From Haliea salexigens DSM 19537 (GTDB lineage Bacteria > Pseudomonadota > Gammaproteobacteria > Pseudomonadales > Halieaceae): a stretch of DNA of 64,000 nucleotides. Below the pieces are notes generated by a model, which saw nothing but the letters and a program-made list of their open reading frames with translations, was not told the origin of the DNA and did not search any database. Position 1 is the stretch's first letter, and each line of letters begins with the position of its first letter. The translations under genes were made by a program, and so were the position numbers. Positions 53,814-62,712 of the stretch are shown here, in pieces. The stretch is taken from assembly GCF_000423125.1 (NCBI RefSeq), contig NZ_AUHJ01000005.1:186001-250000 (forward strand), in the 5' to 3' direction.

Positions 53814-54836
53814 TCATGACGACAACATCCATTTACCGTTGCGACGTGCCAGCCAGTCCTGCAGGGCCTCGGGAGCATACTCACTCCGGGCGTGGCGTTC
53901 GCGAACGGATGGGTGTAGAACCGCGTCGTCCGGGATACGCCGGTTGTACCGACCCAGGGCGCGCCAGAAGCGCTGGTAAGAGCGGTGTGCGGCAGCTGAG
54001 CTATCCAGGTCATTACCATCCAGCAGATGTGTTTCCAGTCCCAGACCAGCGCGTTCGGCCTCACGCGCCATCCAGTTGAGCGGTATATCGCTCAAGCGCT
54101 TGCCCGCGCGGTCGACGCCATAGCCTCCGCCAACGTCACCGTGCACCCCGGCAAACCACACCTGCTGCATATCGGCACTCTCAGTGGGTGCCCACAGGGT
54201 CGGCTCAAAGTCGCTGCGTTCCTCGTCAATGGAGACCGCATGCCGGGCCACGCGAACGTTGCTGCCCAACACCGGGTCATAAAACAGATCCTTTTCCCCG
54301 GCAAAGGCCAGCACGCGCGTTGGAATACCCAACGCACCCACCGTATCCCACACGCCGATAAAGTCGACCTCGGCGCGCTGCCCGCCCACCGCGAACGCCT
54401 GTCGCCACTGCTCTGATGTCGGTGACCCGGGCGGCGCATTGCGCTGTTTGTACAAGGTAAAGGCTTCGGGTATGCGCGACGCCTCCGCGCGGCGCAGCAC
54501 CCCACAGTTATTCAGCATGCCGGCCAGACAGCGCACCGTGTAGGCGCCGCGGCTGAAGCCAAACAGGAACAGGCGATCTCCCGGATCGTAGTTCTGTACG
54601 ATAAAGCGATAGCCATCCTGGATATTCTTGGTCATCCCAAGACCGCTTACACCGCCCGCGGCCTGGGCGTAATAGGAGCCGACCCCCCAGTCATAGAACA
54701 CAACCTGCTTGCAGCCACTCGCCGCGCGGGGGCTGATGGCGCGGGCCATGCGCAGTACGTTGGTGGGGCTTTCATCTTCGGGGTCGTTCCACGTGCCATC
54801 GGCACAAATCACGATGTGTTTGCCATCCGCAGCCAT
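53814..54836 (-). CDS. DUF2235 alpha/beta hydrolase
   Basis: 340 residues from the ATG at 54836 with GAGGGGGCGG upstream. The DUF2235 core begins IVICADGTWNDPEDESPTNV, with the nucleophile elbow GFSRGAY (Ser95), then DFIGVWDTVGALGIP and the acidic/His end FAGVHGDVGGGYG. The same domain is found in Tle1-type phospholipase effectors of type VI secretion, but it also occurs in many stand-alone hydrolases; no VgrG, PAAR or immunity-type gene is next to it. It may act on lipids or esters in the cytoplasm. It is convergent with the acyltransferase gene. Confidence 0.85.
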   Translation of the reverse strand: MAADGKHIVICADGTWNDPEDESPTNVLRMARAISPRAASGCKQVVFYDWGVGSYYAQAAGGVSGLGMTKNIQDGYRFIVQNYDPGDRLFLFGFSRGAYTVRCLAGMLNNCGVLRRAEASRIPEAFTLYKQRNAPPGSPTSEQWRQAFAVGGQRAEVDFIGVWDTVGALGIPTRVLAFAGEKDLFYDPVLGSNVRVARHAVSIDEERSDFEPTLWAPTESADMQQVWFAGVHGDVGGGYGVDRAGKRLSDIPLNWMAREAERAGLGLETHLLDGNDLDSSAAAHRSYQRFWRALGRYNRRIPDDAVLHPSVRERHARSEYAPEALQDWLARRNGKWMLSS

Positions 54837-54953
54837 ACCGCCCCCTCGTCGACCGGTTGTGGGTGATCTTGCAGTGTACACCCGCTTTGGTTATAACCGG
54901 GCAGAGCCTTGCTCCCAATCGATGTTTGCGAGGCCTTTGGCAGTCTGTTTAGA

Positions 54954-54984
54954 TGGAACCGTGCCCCCCAGGCACAAGGTTCCA
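54954..54984 (+). other. Stem-loop in rmf leader
   Basis: TGGAACC-GTGCC, loop CCCCA, GGCAC-AA-GGTTCCA: 12 pairs with a two-base bulge. It ends just four bases before the AGGAGG ribosome site of rmf, so it could control translation or mRNA decay. Its effect is untested. Confidence 0.55.
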
Positions 54985-55000
54985 ACAGGAGGCAGTATTG

Positions 55001-55204
55001 ATGAGAAGACAGAAACGCGACATGAATTCCCGGGCGTATGACCGCGGCTACCAGGCCGGAGTAACGGGCCGCAGTATCGATTTTTGTCCGCACGCCAACG
55101 AGGAGCATCGCCAACAGTGGGTATCGGGCTGGCGAGAAGGTCGTGTCGACCAATGGGACGGCCTGACCGGCGTGTCAGGCGTTCATAAACTCCGCGTCAG
55201 CTGA
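55001..55204 (+). CDS. rmf: Ribosome modulation factor
   Basis: 67 residues from the ATG at 55001, with AGGAGG about eight bases upstream. It matches E. coli RMF from the start: MRRQKRDMNSRAYDRGYQAGVTGRS, then DFCPHANEEHRQQWVSGWREGRVD. RMF dimerises 70S ribosomes to the hibernating 100S form in stationary phase. The C-terminal about 12 residues (ending GVHKLRVS) extend beyond the 55-residue E. coli protein. A strong hairpin sits just before the ribosome site. It is convergent with the glutamate dehydrogenase gene. Confidence 0.95.
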   Translation: MRRQKRDMNSRAYDRGYQAGVTGRSIDFCPHANEEHRQQWVSGWREGRVDQWDGLTGVSGVHKLRVS

Positions 55205-55215
55205 GACGCCATACC

Positions 55216-55247
55216 GCGCCGGAAGGTCACACACGGCCTTCTGGCGC
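55216..55247. terminator. Bidirectional hairpin between rmf and gdh
   Basis: GCGCCGGAAGG and CCTTCTGGCGC pair over 11 positions with one G-T wobble and a ten-base loop. It is in the 52-base gap between two convergent stops, with no T-run on either strand, so it is a likely bidirectional terminator or end structure. Confidence 0.6.
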
Positions 55248-55256
55248 CTGCCTCGC

Positions 55257-58200
55257 TCAGGTGCGCAGGCTGCTCTGAGCCAGATCCAGCAACTCCCGTA
55301 CCGCGACAGCAAACATCGCAAAGTCCGGCGAATCGGTTGTGTGGAGTTCGGTGACCATATCCTGCCAGCGGGACAGCAGCGCCGCCTGCTGCTCCTCCCA
55401 GGTCTGCAGGCAGCCGTCCAGTGAACCGTCCGCAGTCAGGTAGCGCAAGGCACCTACCGCCAATGTTCGCTGTTGCCACTCGAGGTCCTCGAGGTAGGTG
55501 TCGCGGGCCAGCGCCTGCCACTCATTCTCGACCTTGCTCGCCAGAATCTGCCCGCTGAACCAGTCCAGCTGCAGCCGTTCGCCCATTTCGAAATAGAGCT
55601 CAGCCACATGCATTAGAGGCGCTTCCGTCTCGCGCGCGGCCTGCACAATGCCCAGCGCCGTGTAACCCTGCAGCGCCCCCGCCACCGCTTCCGCCAGTGA
55701 GGCGTCAACTCCCGCCTGCTGCCAATGCTCCGACATGGCGCGGTATTGCTCCGCCGCCCGGCCACGCAGCATTGTCGGCAGCGCTTCGCGCAACTGCGCG
55801 ACGCCCTCGGCAAACTCGGCGATGGCCCGTGTCGGCGCCATCTCATGACGCCGGTTGCGCAGTAGCCAGCGGCTGGCGCGCCGCACCAGGCGCATGAGGC
55901 AATGCATCATGGTCTGTTGAACCGCGGCGTCTACGGTGTAATCCAATGCCTCCACACGCGCCCACAACTCATCCACCGCATAGATATGCATGACCGCGGT
56001 GTACGCCCTGGCCACGTCGGCCACCGGTGCGCCGGTCGCTTTGCGTTGGCGCGGCACAAAATTGAAACCCAGTCGGTTGACGATATCGTTGGCAACCTGG
56101 GTACACATGATCTCCCGGCGCAGGCCGTGTTCGGCCACCTCTTCCGGGTAGCGCTCCAGCAGTTGTGGCGGGAAGGCCGTCGTTACCGCCGCGGCCAGGT
56201 GTGGATCCAACCCCAGGTCGGACGCAATCAATTCCTCTTTCAAAATGGCCTTGCTGTACGACACCAACACCGCCAACTCCGGCCGCGTGAGACCCTGCCC
56301 CTGCACCCGCCGGTCCGCGAGGTCCTGGTCCGAGGGGATAAACTCCAGCTGGCGATTGAGCTTGCCAGCGGCCTCGAGGTTGCTGATATAGCGCCGATAC
56401 TCACCGCTGCGCTCCTGGACCTCTGCTTCTGCCAGGCTGATCGCCTGGGTTTGTCGGTAGTTGTTCTGCAGCACCAGTGCAGCCACGCTGTCAGTCATGT
56501 CTTCCAGCAGCACATTGCGCTGCTTGCCGGTAAGATCGCCGCGTTCTACCACCGCGTTCAGCAAAATCTTGATATTGACCTCGTGGTCGGAGCAGTCCAC
56601 GCCGCCGGCGTTGTCGATAAAGTCGGTGTTGGAACGTCCTCCCGCCAGGCCGTACTCAACACGTGCCAGTTGACTCATGCCGAGGTTCCCGCCCTCGCCG
56701 ATGACGCGACAGCGCAGTTCATTGGCGTTGATGCGCAGGGCATCATTGGATTTGTCGCCAACATCCGTGTGTGACTCGCTGCTGGCCTTGATGTAGGTGC
56801 CGATGCCACCATTCCAGAGTAGGTCCACCTCTGCCCGCAATAGGTGTGATATCAGCTCATTGGGGGGCAGCCGATCGGCGTCGATCGCAAACCTCGCCTG
56901 CATCGCGGGGGATATGGCAATCGACTTGGAACTGCGCTCAAACACCCCGCCGCCGGCGGAGATAAGCGTTGTATCGTAGTCCGCCCAGCTCGAACGCGGC
57001 AGCGCAAACAGGCGCTGGCGCTCGGCAAAGCTGACCGCCGCAACCGGTTCCGGGTCTATGAATATGTGCTGGTGATTGAAGGCCGCGACCAGTCGTATGT
57101 GGGGCGACAACAGCATGCCATTGCCGAAAACATCACCGGCCATGTCACCGATCCCGACCACGGTAAAATCGGTCTGCTGGACGTCGATGCCCAGCTCACG
57201 GAAATGCCGCTGCACCGACACCCAGGCGCCGCGCGCGGTGATGGCCATTTTCTTGTGATCATAGCCGGCACTACCCCCGGAGGCGAACGCGTCGCCCAGC
57301 CAGAAACCGTATTCACGTGCCAGTCCATTGGCGATATCAGAGAACGTCGCCGTGCCCTTGTCGGCCGCGACCACCAGGTAGGGGTCTTCATCGTCCTTGG
57401 CGACCACCAGCGCGGGGCGCAGGATGCCGCCCTCACCGCGATTGTCGGTGATGTCCAGCAGCCCGCGGATGAACGTCTGATAACAGGCTATGCCTTCAGC
57501 CTGCACTTCGTCGCGCGACATGCCCGGCGTCAGGCACTTGGCCACAAAACCGCCTTTCGCCCCCACCGGCACGATAACGGCATTTTTCACCTGCTGCGCC
57601 TTCACCAGCCCGAGCACTTCCGTACGGAAGTCCTCCAGGCGGTCGGACCAGCGCAACCCGCCCCGGGCCACCTTGCCGCCGCGCAGGTGCACACCCTCCA
57701 CTCGGGGTGAGTACACATAGATTTCGTAGAGCGGCACCGGGCGCGGCACATCAGGTATGTCGCGCGGGCTCAATTTGAACGAGAAATACGGTTTGAACTT
57801 GCCGTCGCTTCCCGGCTGGAAGAAGTTGGTGCGCAACGTCGCCTTGATCACCTTCACATACTGGCGAATGATGCGGTCCTGACCGAGATTCTGCACCTCC
57901 TCCAGAGCCGCCAGTACGCGCTCTTCCACCACCTGTTCGCGCTGGCTGCGCCAGTCGTCATCACCATCGAACACAGGGGAAAAGCGCGTCAGGAACAACT
58001 CGACCAGACCGGCGGTAATCTGCAGGTGGTCCGCCATGGTTTCGGCAATGTATTCGACACTGTAAGGGAACTGCACCTGGCGCAGGTAGCGTGCGTAGGC
58101 GCGCAGCAAGGCAATTTCCCGCCAGCTCAGACGGGTTCCCAGCAACAGGCGATTGAACGAATCACTTTCTGCCTCACCAAACCAGATGCGGGCAAAGGCA

Positions 58201-60101
58201 TCCTCGAACTCGTCGCGCACCTGCTCCAGATCGATATTGTCAGACAGCGAATAACTGAGGCTGAATTCCTGTATCCAGAAGCGCGTGTCATCCGCCGCAC
58301 GGATGCCATAGGGGCGTTCGGTCATGACGCGCAGGCCAAGGTTCTCGAGAATCGGCAGCACATCCGACAGGGGTAGCGATTCACCCCTGTGATACAGCCG
58401 CAGACGCAAGCGGTCTTCCTCCTCCTCCAGCTTGCGCGACAGGCTCATGCCCAGCTTCTGTCCCGCGCGCAAGTTGAGCAGGTGCTTGACATCCAGCACG
58501 GCGACCCGCGGGTCGAAATCGTCCCGGTAGCCTGGAGGGAAGCCGGGGCCCAGTTCGCGTGCGTACTGCTCGCCGTTTTCCTCGCCGAACTCCTCGATCA
58601 GGCGCAGCCGCAGCCGGTCTTCCCATGCCAGTGTTGCCTGCACGATCTGCTCCTCAATTTCGTTGACGTCCCAGGACCGGTTCACTGCGGGGTCGACCCG
58701 CAACACGAAGTGGCAACGCACCAGCACGGATTCGGAAAAGTAGGTGGTGAACTCCGACTCCTCAGCGCCCAACGCGCGACAGAGGATCTCCTGCATCACG
58801 CAACGCTGCTGAGTGCTGTAGCGGTCACGCGGCATGTAGACGAGACAGCTGAAGAACTTCCCGTGCACGTCGCGACGCACGAAAAGCCGGGTTTGACGAC
58901 GCTCCTGTATGCGATTGACCGCAAGCACTGTATTGCGCAGCTCTTTCACATTGGACTGGAACAGCTCGTCACGCGGAAACAGCTCCAGTACACGAGCGAG
59001 CTCACGGCCATCGTGCTCGCGGGGATCAAGGCCCGAGCCCTCAACCACCTGTGCGACCTTACGGCGCAGGATCGGGATAAGAGCCGGGTTCATGGTGTAG
59101 ACAGCCGCTGTGTACAAGCCGATGAACCGATGCTGACCTGCAACATCGCCCGCCGCATCGTAGACCTTGATTTCGATGTAGTCTGGATACGCCTGACGAT
59201 GCACGCGGGAGCGCAGCCCCGACTTGGCAAAGCTCAGCTGACGCCTGCGCAGTTCATCGGGGGACATGGCGTGCAGGTCGGCATGAAGGTCCTGCGCTCC
59301 GCGTGTGTCGCGCTGGCGAAGAATACCAAGCCTCGCGGCCGGATCTTCTGCCACGCGGTAATCCGGCCCCTCGCGGGTGACCTGCAGATATTCGTAGCCG
59401 AGGAACGTTACACGGTCCTGCTGCAGCCAGTCGAGAAATGCCAGCGCTTCTGCGCGGTTCTCCTCGTCGGGGCCGGCATTGGCACTGACCGCTTCGCGCG
59501 CCTGCTGCAAGCAATCACGCATGGCGGCAAAGTCGTCCACGACCAACGCCACCTCGCGCAGAATGTCACGCAGGGTATCGTGCAGCTCTCCCAGCTGCTC
59601 GGGGCGGGAGTGACGGCCGATCTCGAAGAACAGCAGGCTTTCGTTGGACACCTGCCGCGCGTCCTCGGGCAGTGCGCCCAGCACGGCTTGCAACTCGCCG
59701 GCGGGACTGCGCGCCACCAGCAGGTTACAACTGGCAAGCGCGTGAATGCGAATATTGCGCTGGTTCAGCTCGCCGCGGACCGAGGCCGTGCAGAACGGCA
59801 GGTCGCGGCACAGTACGGCGATGACCGTGCTTTTGCTCTCCCAGCCATGATCCTCCAGGCTGGGATTGAAAATGCGCACCTTCGGCTCCGGCGCATCCCA
59901 CTCGCTCATGAAGTGCAGCAGGCTGTAGAGCGAACCATAGAGGTCATCGATGGAGCGATGGCGCAGATCTTCTGCCGGATAGCGGGTAAAGAAGTCGTCC
60001 GCGAGTTCGTGCAGCGAGGCCCGGTCGCCCTCCGCCGCGCGGGCATCTATACATGCCGCGAGATCCTTGAGCAGGTTTTTCTTGAACTCGTCCCACGCCA
60101 T
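55257..60101 (-). CDS. NAD-specific glutamate dehydrogenase, GDH-180 type
   Basis: 1614 residues from the ATG at 60101, with GGGAG nine bases upstream. This is the large class (about 1600 residues, 180 kDa) found in Pseudomonas, Shewanella and Caulobacter. N-terminal ACT-like regulatory segments (about 1-650) precede the catalytic domain near residues 720-1100, with RGGKVARGGLRWSDRLEDFRTEVLGLVKAQQVKNAVIVPVGAKGGF and the NAD-site motif VGIGDMAGDVFGNGML. The C-terminal about 500 residues are helical. It converts glutamate to 2-oxoglutarate and ammonia for growth on amino acids. It is divergent from the second MoxR gene. Confidence 0.97.
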   Translation of the reverse strand: MAWDEFKKNLLKDLAACIDARAAEGDRASLHELADDFFTRYPAEDLRHRSIDDLYGSLYSLLHFMSEWDAPEPKVRIFNPSLEDHGWESKSTVIAVLCRDLPFCTASVRGELNQRNIRIHALASCNLLVARSPAGELQAVLGALPEDARQVSNESLLFFEIGRHSRPEQLGELHDTLRDILREVALVVDDFAAMRDCLQQAREAVSANAGPDEENRAEALAFLDWLQQDRVTFLGYEYLQVTREGPDYRVAEDPAARLGILRQRDTRGAQDLHADLHAMSPDELRRRQLSFAKSGLRSRVHRQAYPDYIEIKVYDAAGDVAGQHRFIGLYTAAVYTMNPALIPILRRKVAQVVEGSGLDPREHDGRELARVLELFPRDELFQSNVKELRNTVLAVNRIQERRQTRLFVRRDVHGKFFSCLVYMPRDRYSTQQRCVMQEILCRALGAEESEFTTYFSESVLVRCHFVLRVDPAVNRSWDVNEIEEQIVQATLAWEDRLRLRLIEEFGEENGEQYARELGPGFPPGYRDDFDPRVAVLDVKHLLNLRAGQKLGMSLSRKLEEEEDRLRLRLYHRGESLPLSDVLPILENLGLRVMTERPYGIRAADDTRFWIQEFSLSYSLSDNIDLEQVRDEFEDAFARIWFGEAESDSFNRLLLGTRLSWREIALLRAYARYLRQVQFPYSVEYIAETMADHLQITAGLVELFLTRFSPVFDGDDDWRSQREQVVEERVLAALEEVQNLGQDRIIRQYVKVIKATLRTNFFQPGSDGKFKPYFSFKLSPRDIPDVPRPVPLYEIYVYSPRVEGVHLRGGKVARGGLRWSDRLEDFRTEVLGLVKAQQVKNAVIVPVGAKGGFVAKCLTPGMSRDEVQAEGIACYQTFIRGLLDITDNRGEGGILRPALVVAKDDEDPYLVVAADKGTATFSDIANGLAREYGFWLGDAFASGGSAGYDHKKMAITARGAWVSVQRHFRELGIDVQQTDFTVVGIGDMAGDVFGNGMLLSPHIRLVAAFNHQHIFIDPEPVAAVSFAERQRLFALPRSSWADYDTTLISAGGGVFERSSKSIAISPAMQARFAIDADRLPPNELISHLLRAEVDLLWNGGIGTYIKASSESHTDVGDKSNDALRINANELRCRVIGEGGNLGMSQLARVEYGLAGGRSNTDFIDNAGGVDCSDHEVNIKILLNAVVERGDLTGKQRNVLLEDMTDSVAALVLQNNYRQTQAISLAEAEVQERSGEYRRYISNLEAAGKLNRQLEFIPSDQDLADRRVQGQGLTRPELAVLVSYSKAILKEELIASDLGLDPHLAAAVTTAFPPQLLERYPEEVAEHGLRREIMCTQVANDIVNRLGFNFVPRQRKATGAPVADVARAYTAVMHIYAVDELWARVEALDYTVDAAVQQTMMHCLMRLVRRASRWLLRNRRHEMAPTRAIAEFAEGVAQLREALPTMLRGRAAEQYRAMSEHWQQAGVDASLAEAVAGALQGYTALGIVQAARETEAPLMHVAELYFEMGERLQLDWFSGQILASKVENEWQALARDTYLEDLEWQQRTLAVGALRYLTADGSLDGCLQTWEEQQAALLSRWQDMVTELHTTDSPDFAMFAVAVRELLDLAQSSLRT

Positions 60102-60321
60102 ACTGCCATGCTCCCGCGCCCTTGAGGGCCCAGTTTCCAATGTCTTATGTGCATGCAGTCTACCGCAATGGCGGCCGGGACGTGACGGCTGCAGAGGGAA
60201 CTTTTACACAAGCGCCGGGCTCAAAGGGCTGCATCCGTGGGATGCGTGAAGAAACCCGGGGTATTGGCTACAATATGCCCCCGCTGCAAATGCGATCTGT
60301 GTCGTCAAATAAGGAGACTGC

Positions 60322-61278
60322 GTGCCTAGCGCTGAACTGAGAACGCTGGAAAGCTGGCTGAGTGGCCAGATTATCGGACAATCCCACCTGGTCGAACGGC
60401 TTATCATCGCTCTCCTGGCCGATGGTCACCTGCTGGTGGAAGGCGCGCCGGGGCTGGCCAAAACCCGCGCCATCAAGGCGCTGGCCGACGGCATCGAGGG
60501 CAGTTTCCACCGCATTCAGTTCACCCCGGACCTGCTGCCCGGCGATATCACCGGCACCGAGATCTACCGACCGCAGGAGGGCAGCTTTCACTTCCAGCGC
60601 GGCCCGGTTTTCCACAACATGGTGTTGGCAGACGAAGTCAACCGCGCGCCGGCGAAAGTGCAGTCGGCGCTGCTGGAAGCCATGGCCGAGCGCCAGGTGA
60701 GTGTGGGGGCAGAAACCTGGCCGCTGCCCGAGTTGTTTCTGGTCATGGCGACCCAGAATCCGATCGAGCAGGAGGGGACCTATCCCCTGCCCGAGGCGCA
60801 GCTGGACCGCTTTCTCATGCACGTCAAAGTCGGCTACCCCGATGCTGCGGCGGAGGCGGAAATTCTGCGGCTCACCCGCGCCGAGGCCCGCAGCGGCGGC
60901 GCTGCCTCGCCCGCTCCACTGGCGCAGAAAACCGTGTTCGACGCACGCAGTGAAGCGCTGGGACTGCATATGGCCGATGTCGTGGAGCACTATATCGTGC
61001 AACTGGTGATGGCCACACGGCAACCGGCCGCCTATGACGAGCGTCTGGGAAACTGGATCGAATACGGTGCCAGCCCACGCGCCACCATCGCTCTCGACCG
61101 CTGCGCACGGGCACATGCCTGGCTGCGCGGGCATGATTTTGTCAGCCCGGATGATGTGCAGGCGATTGCCGCGGATGTCCTGCGCCACCGCCTCATCCTG
61201 AGCTTCGAAGCGGAAGCCAATGGCATCACCCCGGATCACGTTATCGACGAGCTGCTGACCCTCGTCCCCACGGCCTAG
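60322..61278 (+). CDS. MoxR-type AAA+ ATPase (Bat operon)
   Basis: 318 residues, GTG start with AAGGAG six bases upstream. Walker A is EGAPGLAKT, Walker B VLADEVNRAPAKVQSALLEAM, sensor 1 MATQNPIEQEGTYPLPEAQLDRF and the lid ends with ASPRATIALDRCARA. This is the standard MoxR subfamily found with DUF58 and VWA proteins in the Bacteroides aerotolerance (Bat) gene set, unlike the CoxD-like ATPase at 12.1 kb. It is the first gene of a rightward operon. The target is unknown; such operons are linked to envelope stress and complex assembly. Confidence 0.94.
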   Translation: MPSAELRTLESWLSGQIIGQSHLVERLIIALLADGHLLVEGAPGLAKTRAIKALADGIEGSFHRIQFTPDLLPGDITGTEIYRPQEGSFHFQRGPVFHNMVLADEVNRAPAKVQSALLEAMAERQVSVGAETWPLPELFLVMATQNPIEQEGTYPLPEAQLDRFLMHVKVGYPDAAAEAEILRLTRAEARSGGAASPAPLAQKTVFDARSEALGLHMADVVEHYIVQLVMATRQPAAYDERLGNWIEYGASPRATIALDRCARAHAWLRGHDFVSPDDVQAIAADVLRHRLILSFEAEANGITPDHVIDELLTLVPTA

Positions 61279-61288
61279 GAATGTGCAG

Positions 61289-62233
61289 GTGAGCTTGGCT
61301 GACGCGACAGGCCCCGCCCACGGCGCATACGCCAGTCTCGATGCGCTGATTGCCCTGCGCTTCCCCGCGGCGCACCTCAGCCTTTCGCGGCGCACACGTG
61401 CGCTGGCCTCACTCACAGGCCCCAACAAGGCGAATTTCCGTGGCCGCGGGATCGATTTCGAGGAAGTCCGCAGCTACCAACCCGGAGACGACATTCGCAC
61501 CATCGACTGGCGGGTGACCGCGCGCACCGGGAACGCCCATACCCGGGTGTTCCGTGAGGAGCGCGAGCGCCCCGTGCTGGTCGTCGTGGACCAGCGACAG
61601 CGATTGTTTTTCGGCTCGCAATGCTGTTTCAAGTCGGTCCTCGCCGCCCATCTTGCGAGCCTGCTCGCCTGGAGTGCACTGGGCAACGGTGACCGTATCG
61701 GCGGCGTGGTTTTCAATGAAGCGGGGCATCAGGAAGTTCGCCCGCGTCGCAACCGCAAGACGGTGTTGGCACTGCTTTCGCAAATTGTCGAATTCAACGC
61801 GCGCCTGCCCGCTCACACAGAGAATACCGAGACACGCGGCCTGGCCGCCATGTTGGAGGCGCTGCGCCACATCGCACGACCAGGTACCAGCCTGTACCTG
61901 ATCAGTGATTTCCACGACGCAGCTGATCCCGCCGTGCGCGAGCACCTGTTTCGATTGGCGCAGCACACCGAAATCACTGCCATCGCCTGCAGCGATCCAC
62001 TGGAGACTACGCTGCCACCGCCGGGGCGTTACGCCGTTACCGACGGCACACGCCGCGCGGAACTGGTGACCCGGGACAGCACACTGCGCGACCGTTATGC
62101 CGCGCTGGCAGCACAGCGCGCTGCGGCATTGCACACTGAACTACAACGCCTGGGTATTCCGCTGTTACACGCCAGCACCGACCACTCACCTTTCCTGCTG
62201 CTGCAGCGCTATTTTGGGGAACCACGCCAGTGA
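61289..62233 (+). CDS. DUF58 protein (Bat operon)
   Basis: 314 residues from the GTG at 61289, eight bases after TAGGA; the GTG at 61283 is too close to that site. The hallmark DUF58 motif is GRGIDFEEVRSYQPGDDIRTIDWRVTARTG around residues 50-80, followed by a VWA-like fold without a complete MIDAS and AHLASLLAWSALGNGDRIGGVVF. DUF58 proteins are partners of MoxR ATPases. It lies 10 bases after the moxR stop, and its own stop overlaps the next gene (GTGA). Confidence 0.92.
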   Translation: MSLADATGPAHGAYASLDALIALRFPAAHLSLSRRTRALASLTGPNKANFRGRGIDFEEVRSYQPGDDIRTIDWRVTARTGNAHTRVFREERERPVLVVVDQRQRLFFGSQCCFKSVLAAHLASLLAWSALGNGDRIGGVVFNEAGHQEVRPRRNRKTVLALLSQIVEFNARLPAHTENTETRGLAAMLEALRHIARPGTSLYLISDFHDAADPAVREHLFRLAQHTEITAIACSDPLETTLPPPGRYAVTDGTRRAELVTRDSTLRDRYAALAAQRAAALHTELQRLGIPLLHASTDHSPFLLLQRYFGEPRQ

Positions 62234-62712
62234 CGCCGCAGGACCCACTGGCAGCACTGCAGCCACTGCGCAGTCCGGACCCGGTCGCCTTTTGGCCACC
62301 GGCTCCGGGCTGGTGGATACTTGCCGCCCTCGGCTGCGCGGCGCTCGCCCTGCTCAGCTGGAGCCTGCTGCGGCGGTACCAACGCAACCGCTACCGGCGC
62401 CTGGCCAGAGCGCAGCTGCGGGCAATCGAGGCGGCATATCACACAGACGCATCCGTGACCGACACCTTGAGTGCTGTGAACATGCTGTTGAAAGGCGTGT
62501 GTCTGCAGGTGTATCCACGTCGTGAAGTGGCCGCGTTGAGCGGCACACGCTGGCTGCAATTCCTCAACGGGGAATTCGCTGTGGCAGACAGCAAGCAGCG
62601 CTTTCCCGAGGCTATCGCCAGGGCGCATGCACCCGATCCGGGGCCCATCGACATCCCTGACCTGCTCGCGTGTGCCGACACCTGGCTGCGTCGCCACCGG
62701 GGGCACGTATGA
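62230..62712 (+). CDS. DUF4381 membrane protein (Bat operon)
   Basis: 160 residues, GTG start overlapping the DUF58 stop. One transmembrane helix (GWWILAALGCAALALLSWSLL) near residue 30 is followed by a basic stretch and a small soluble helical domain containing NMLLKGVCLQVYPRREVAALSGTRWLQFLNG. DUF4381 proteins occur only in MoxR/DUF58/VWA operons. The ATG of the next gene overlaps its stop, so the set is translationally coupled. Confidence 0.9.
   Translation: MTPQDPLAALQPLRSPDPVAFWPPAPGWWILAALGCAALALLSWSLLRRYQRNRYRRLARAQLRAIEAAYHTDASVTDTLSAVNMLLKGVCLQVYPRREVAALSGTRWLQFLNGEFAVADSKQRFPEAIARAHAPDPGPIDIPDLLACADTWLRRHRGHV

Noticed and set aside
53814-54836. Type VI secretion effector cluster
   Set aside because: Only the DUF2235 domain fits; there is no VgrG, PAAR, chaperone or immunity-type gene near it.
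58389-60125. 578-codon plus-strand frame opposite the glutamate dehydrogenase N-terminus
   Set aside because: Long only because of base composition; the dehydrogenase motifs on the minus strand are unambiguous.
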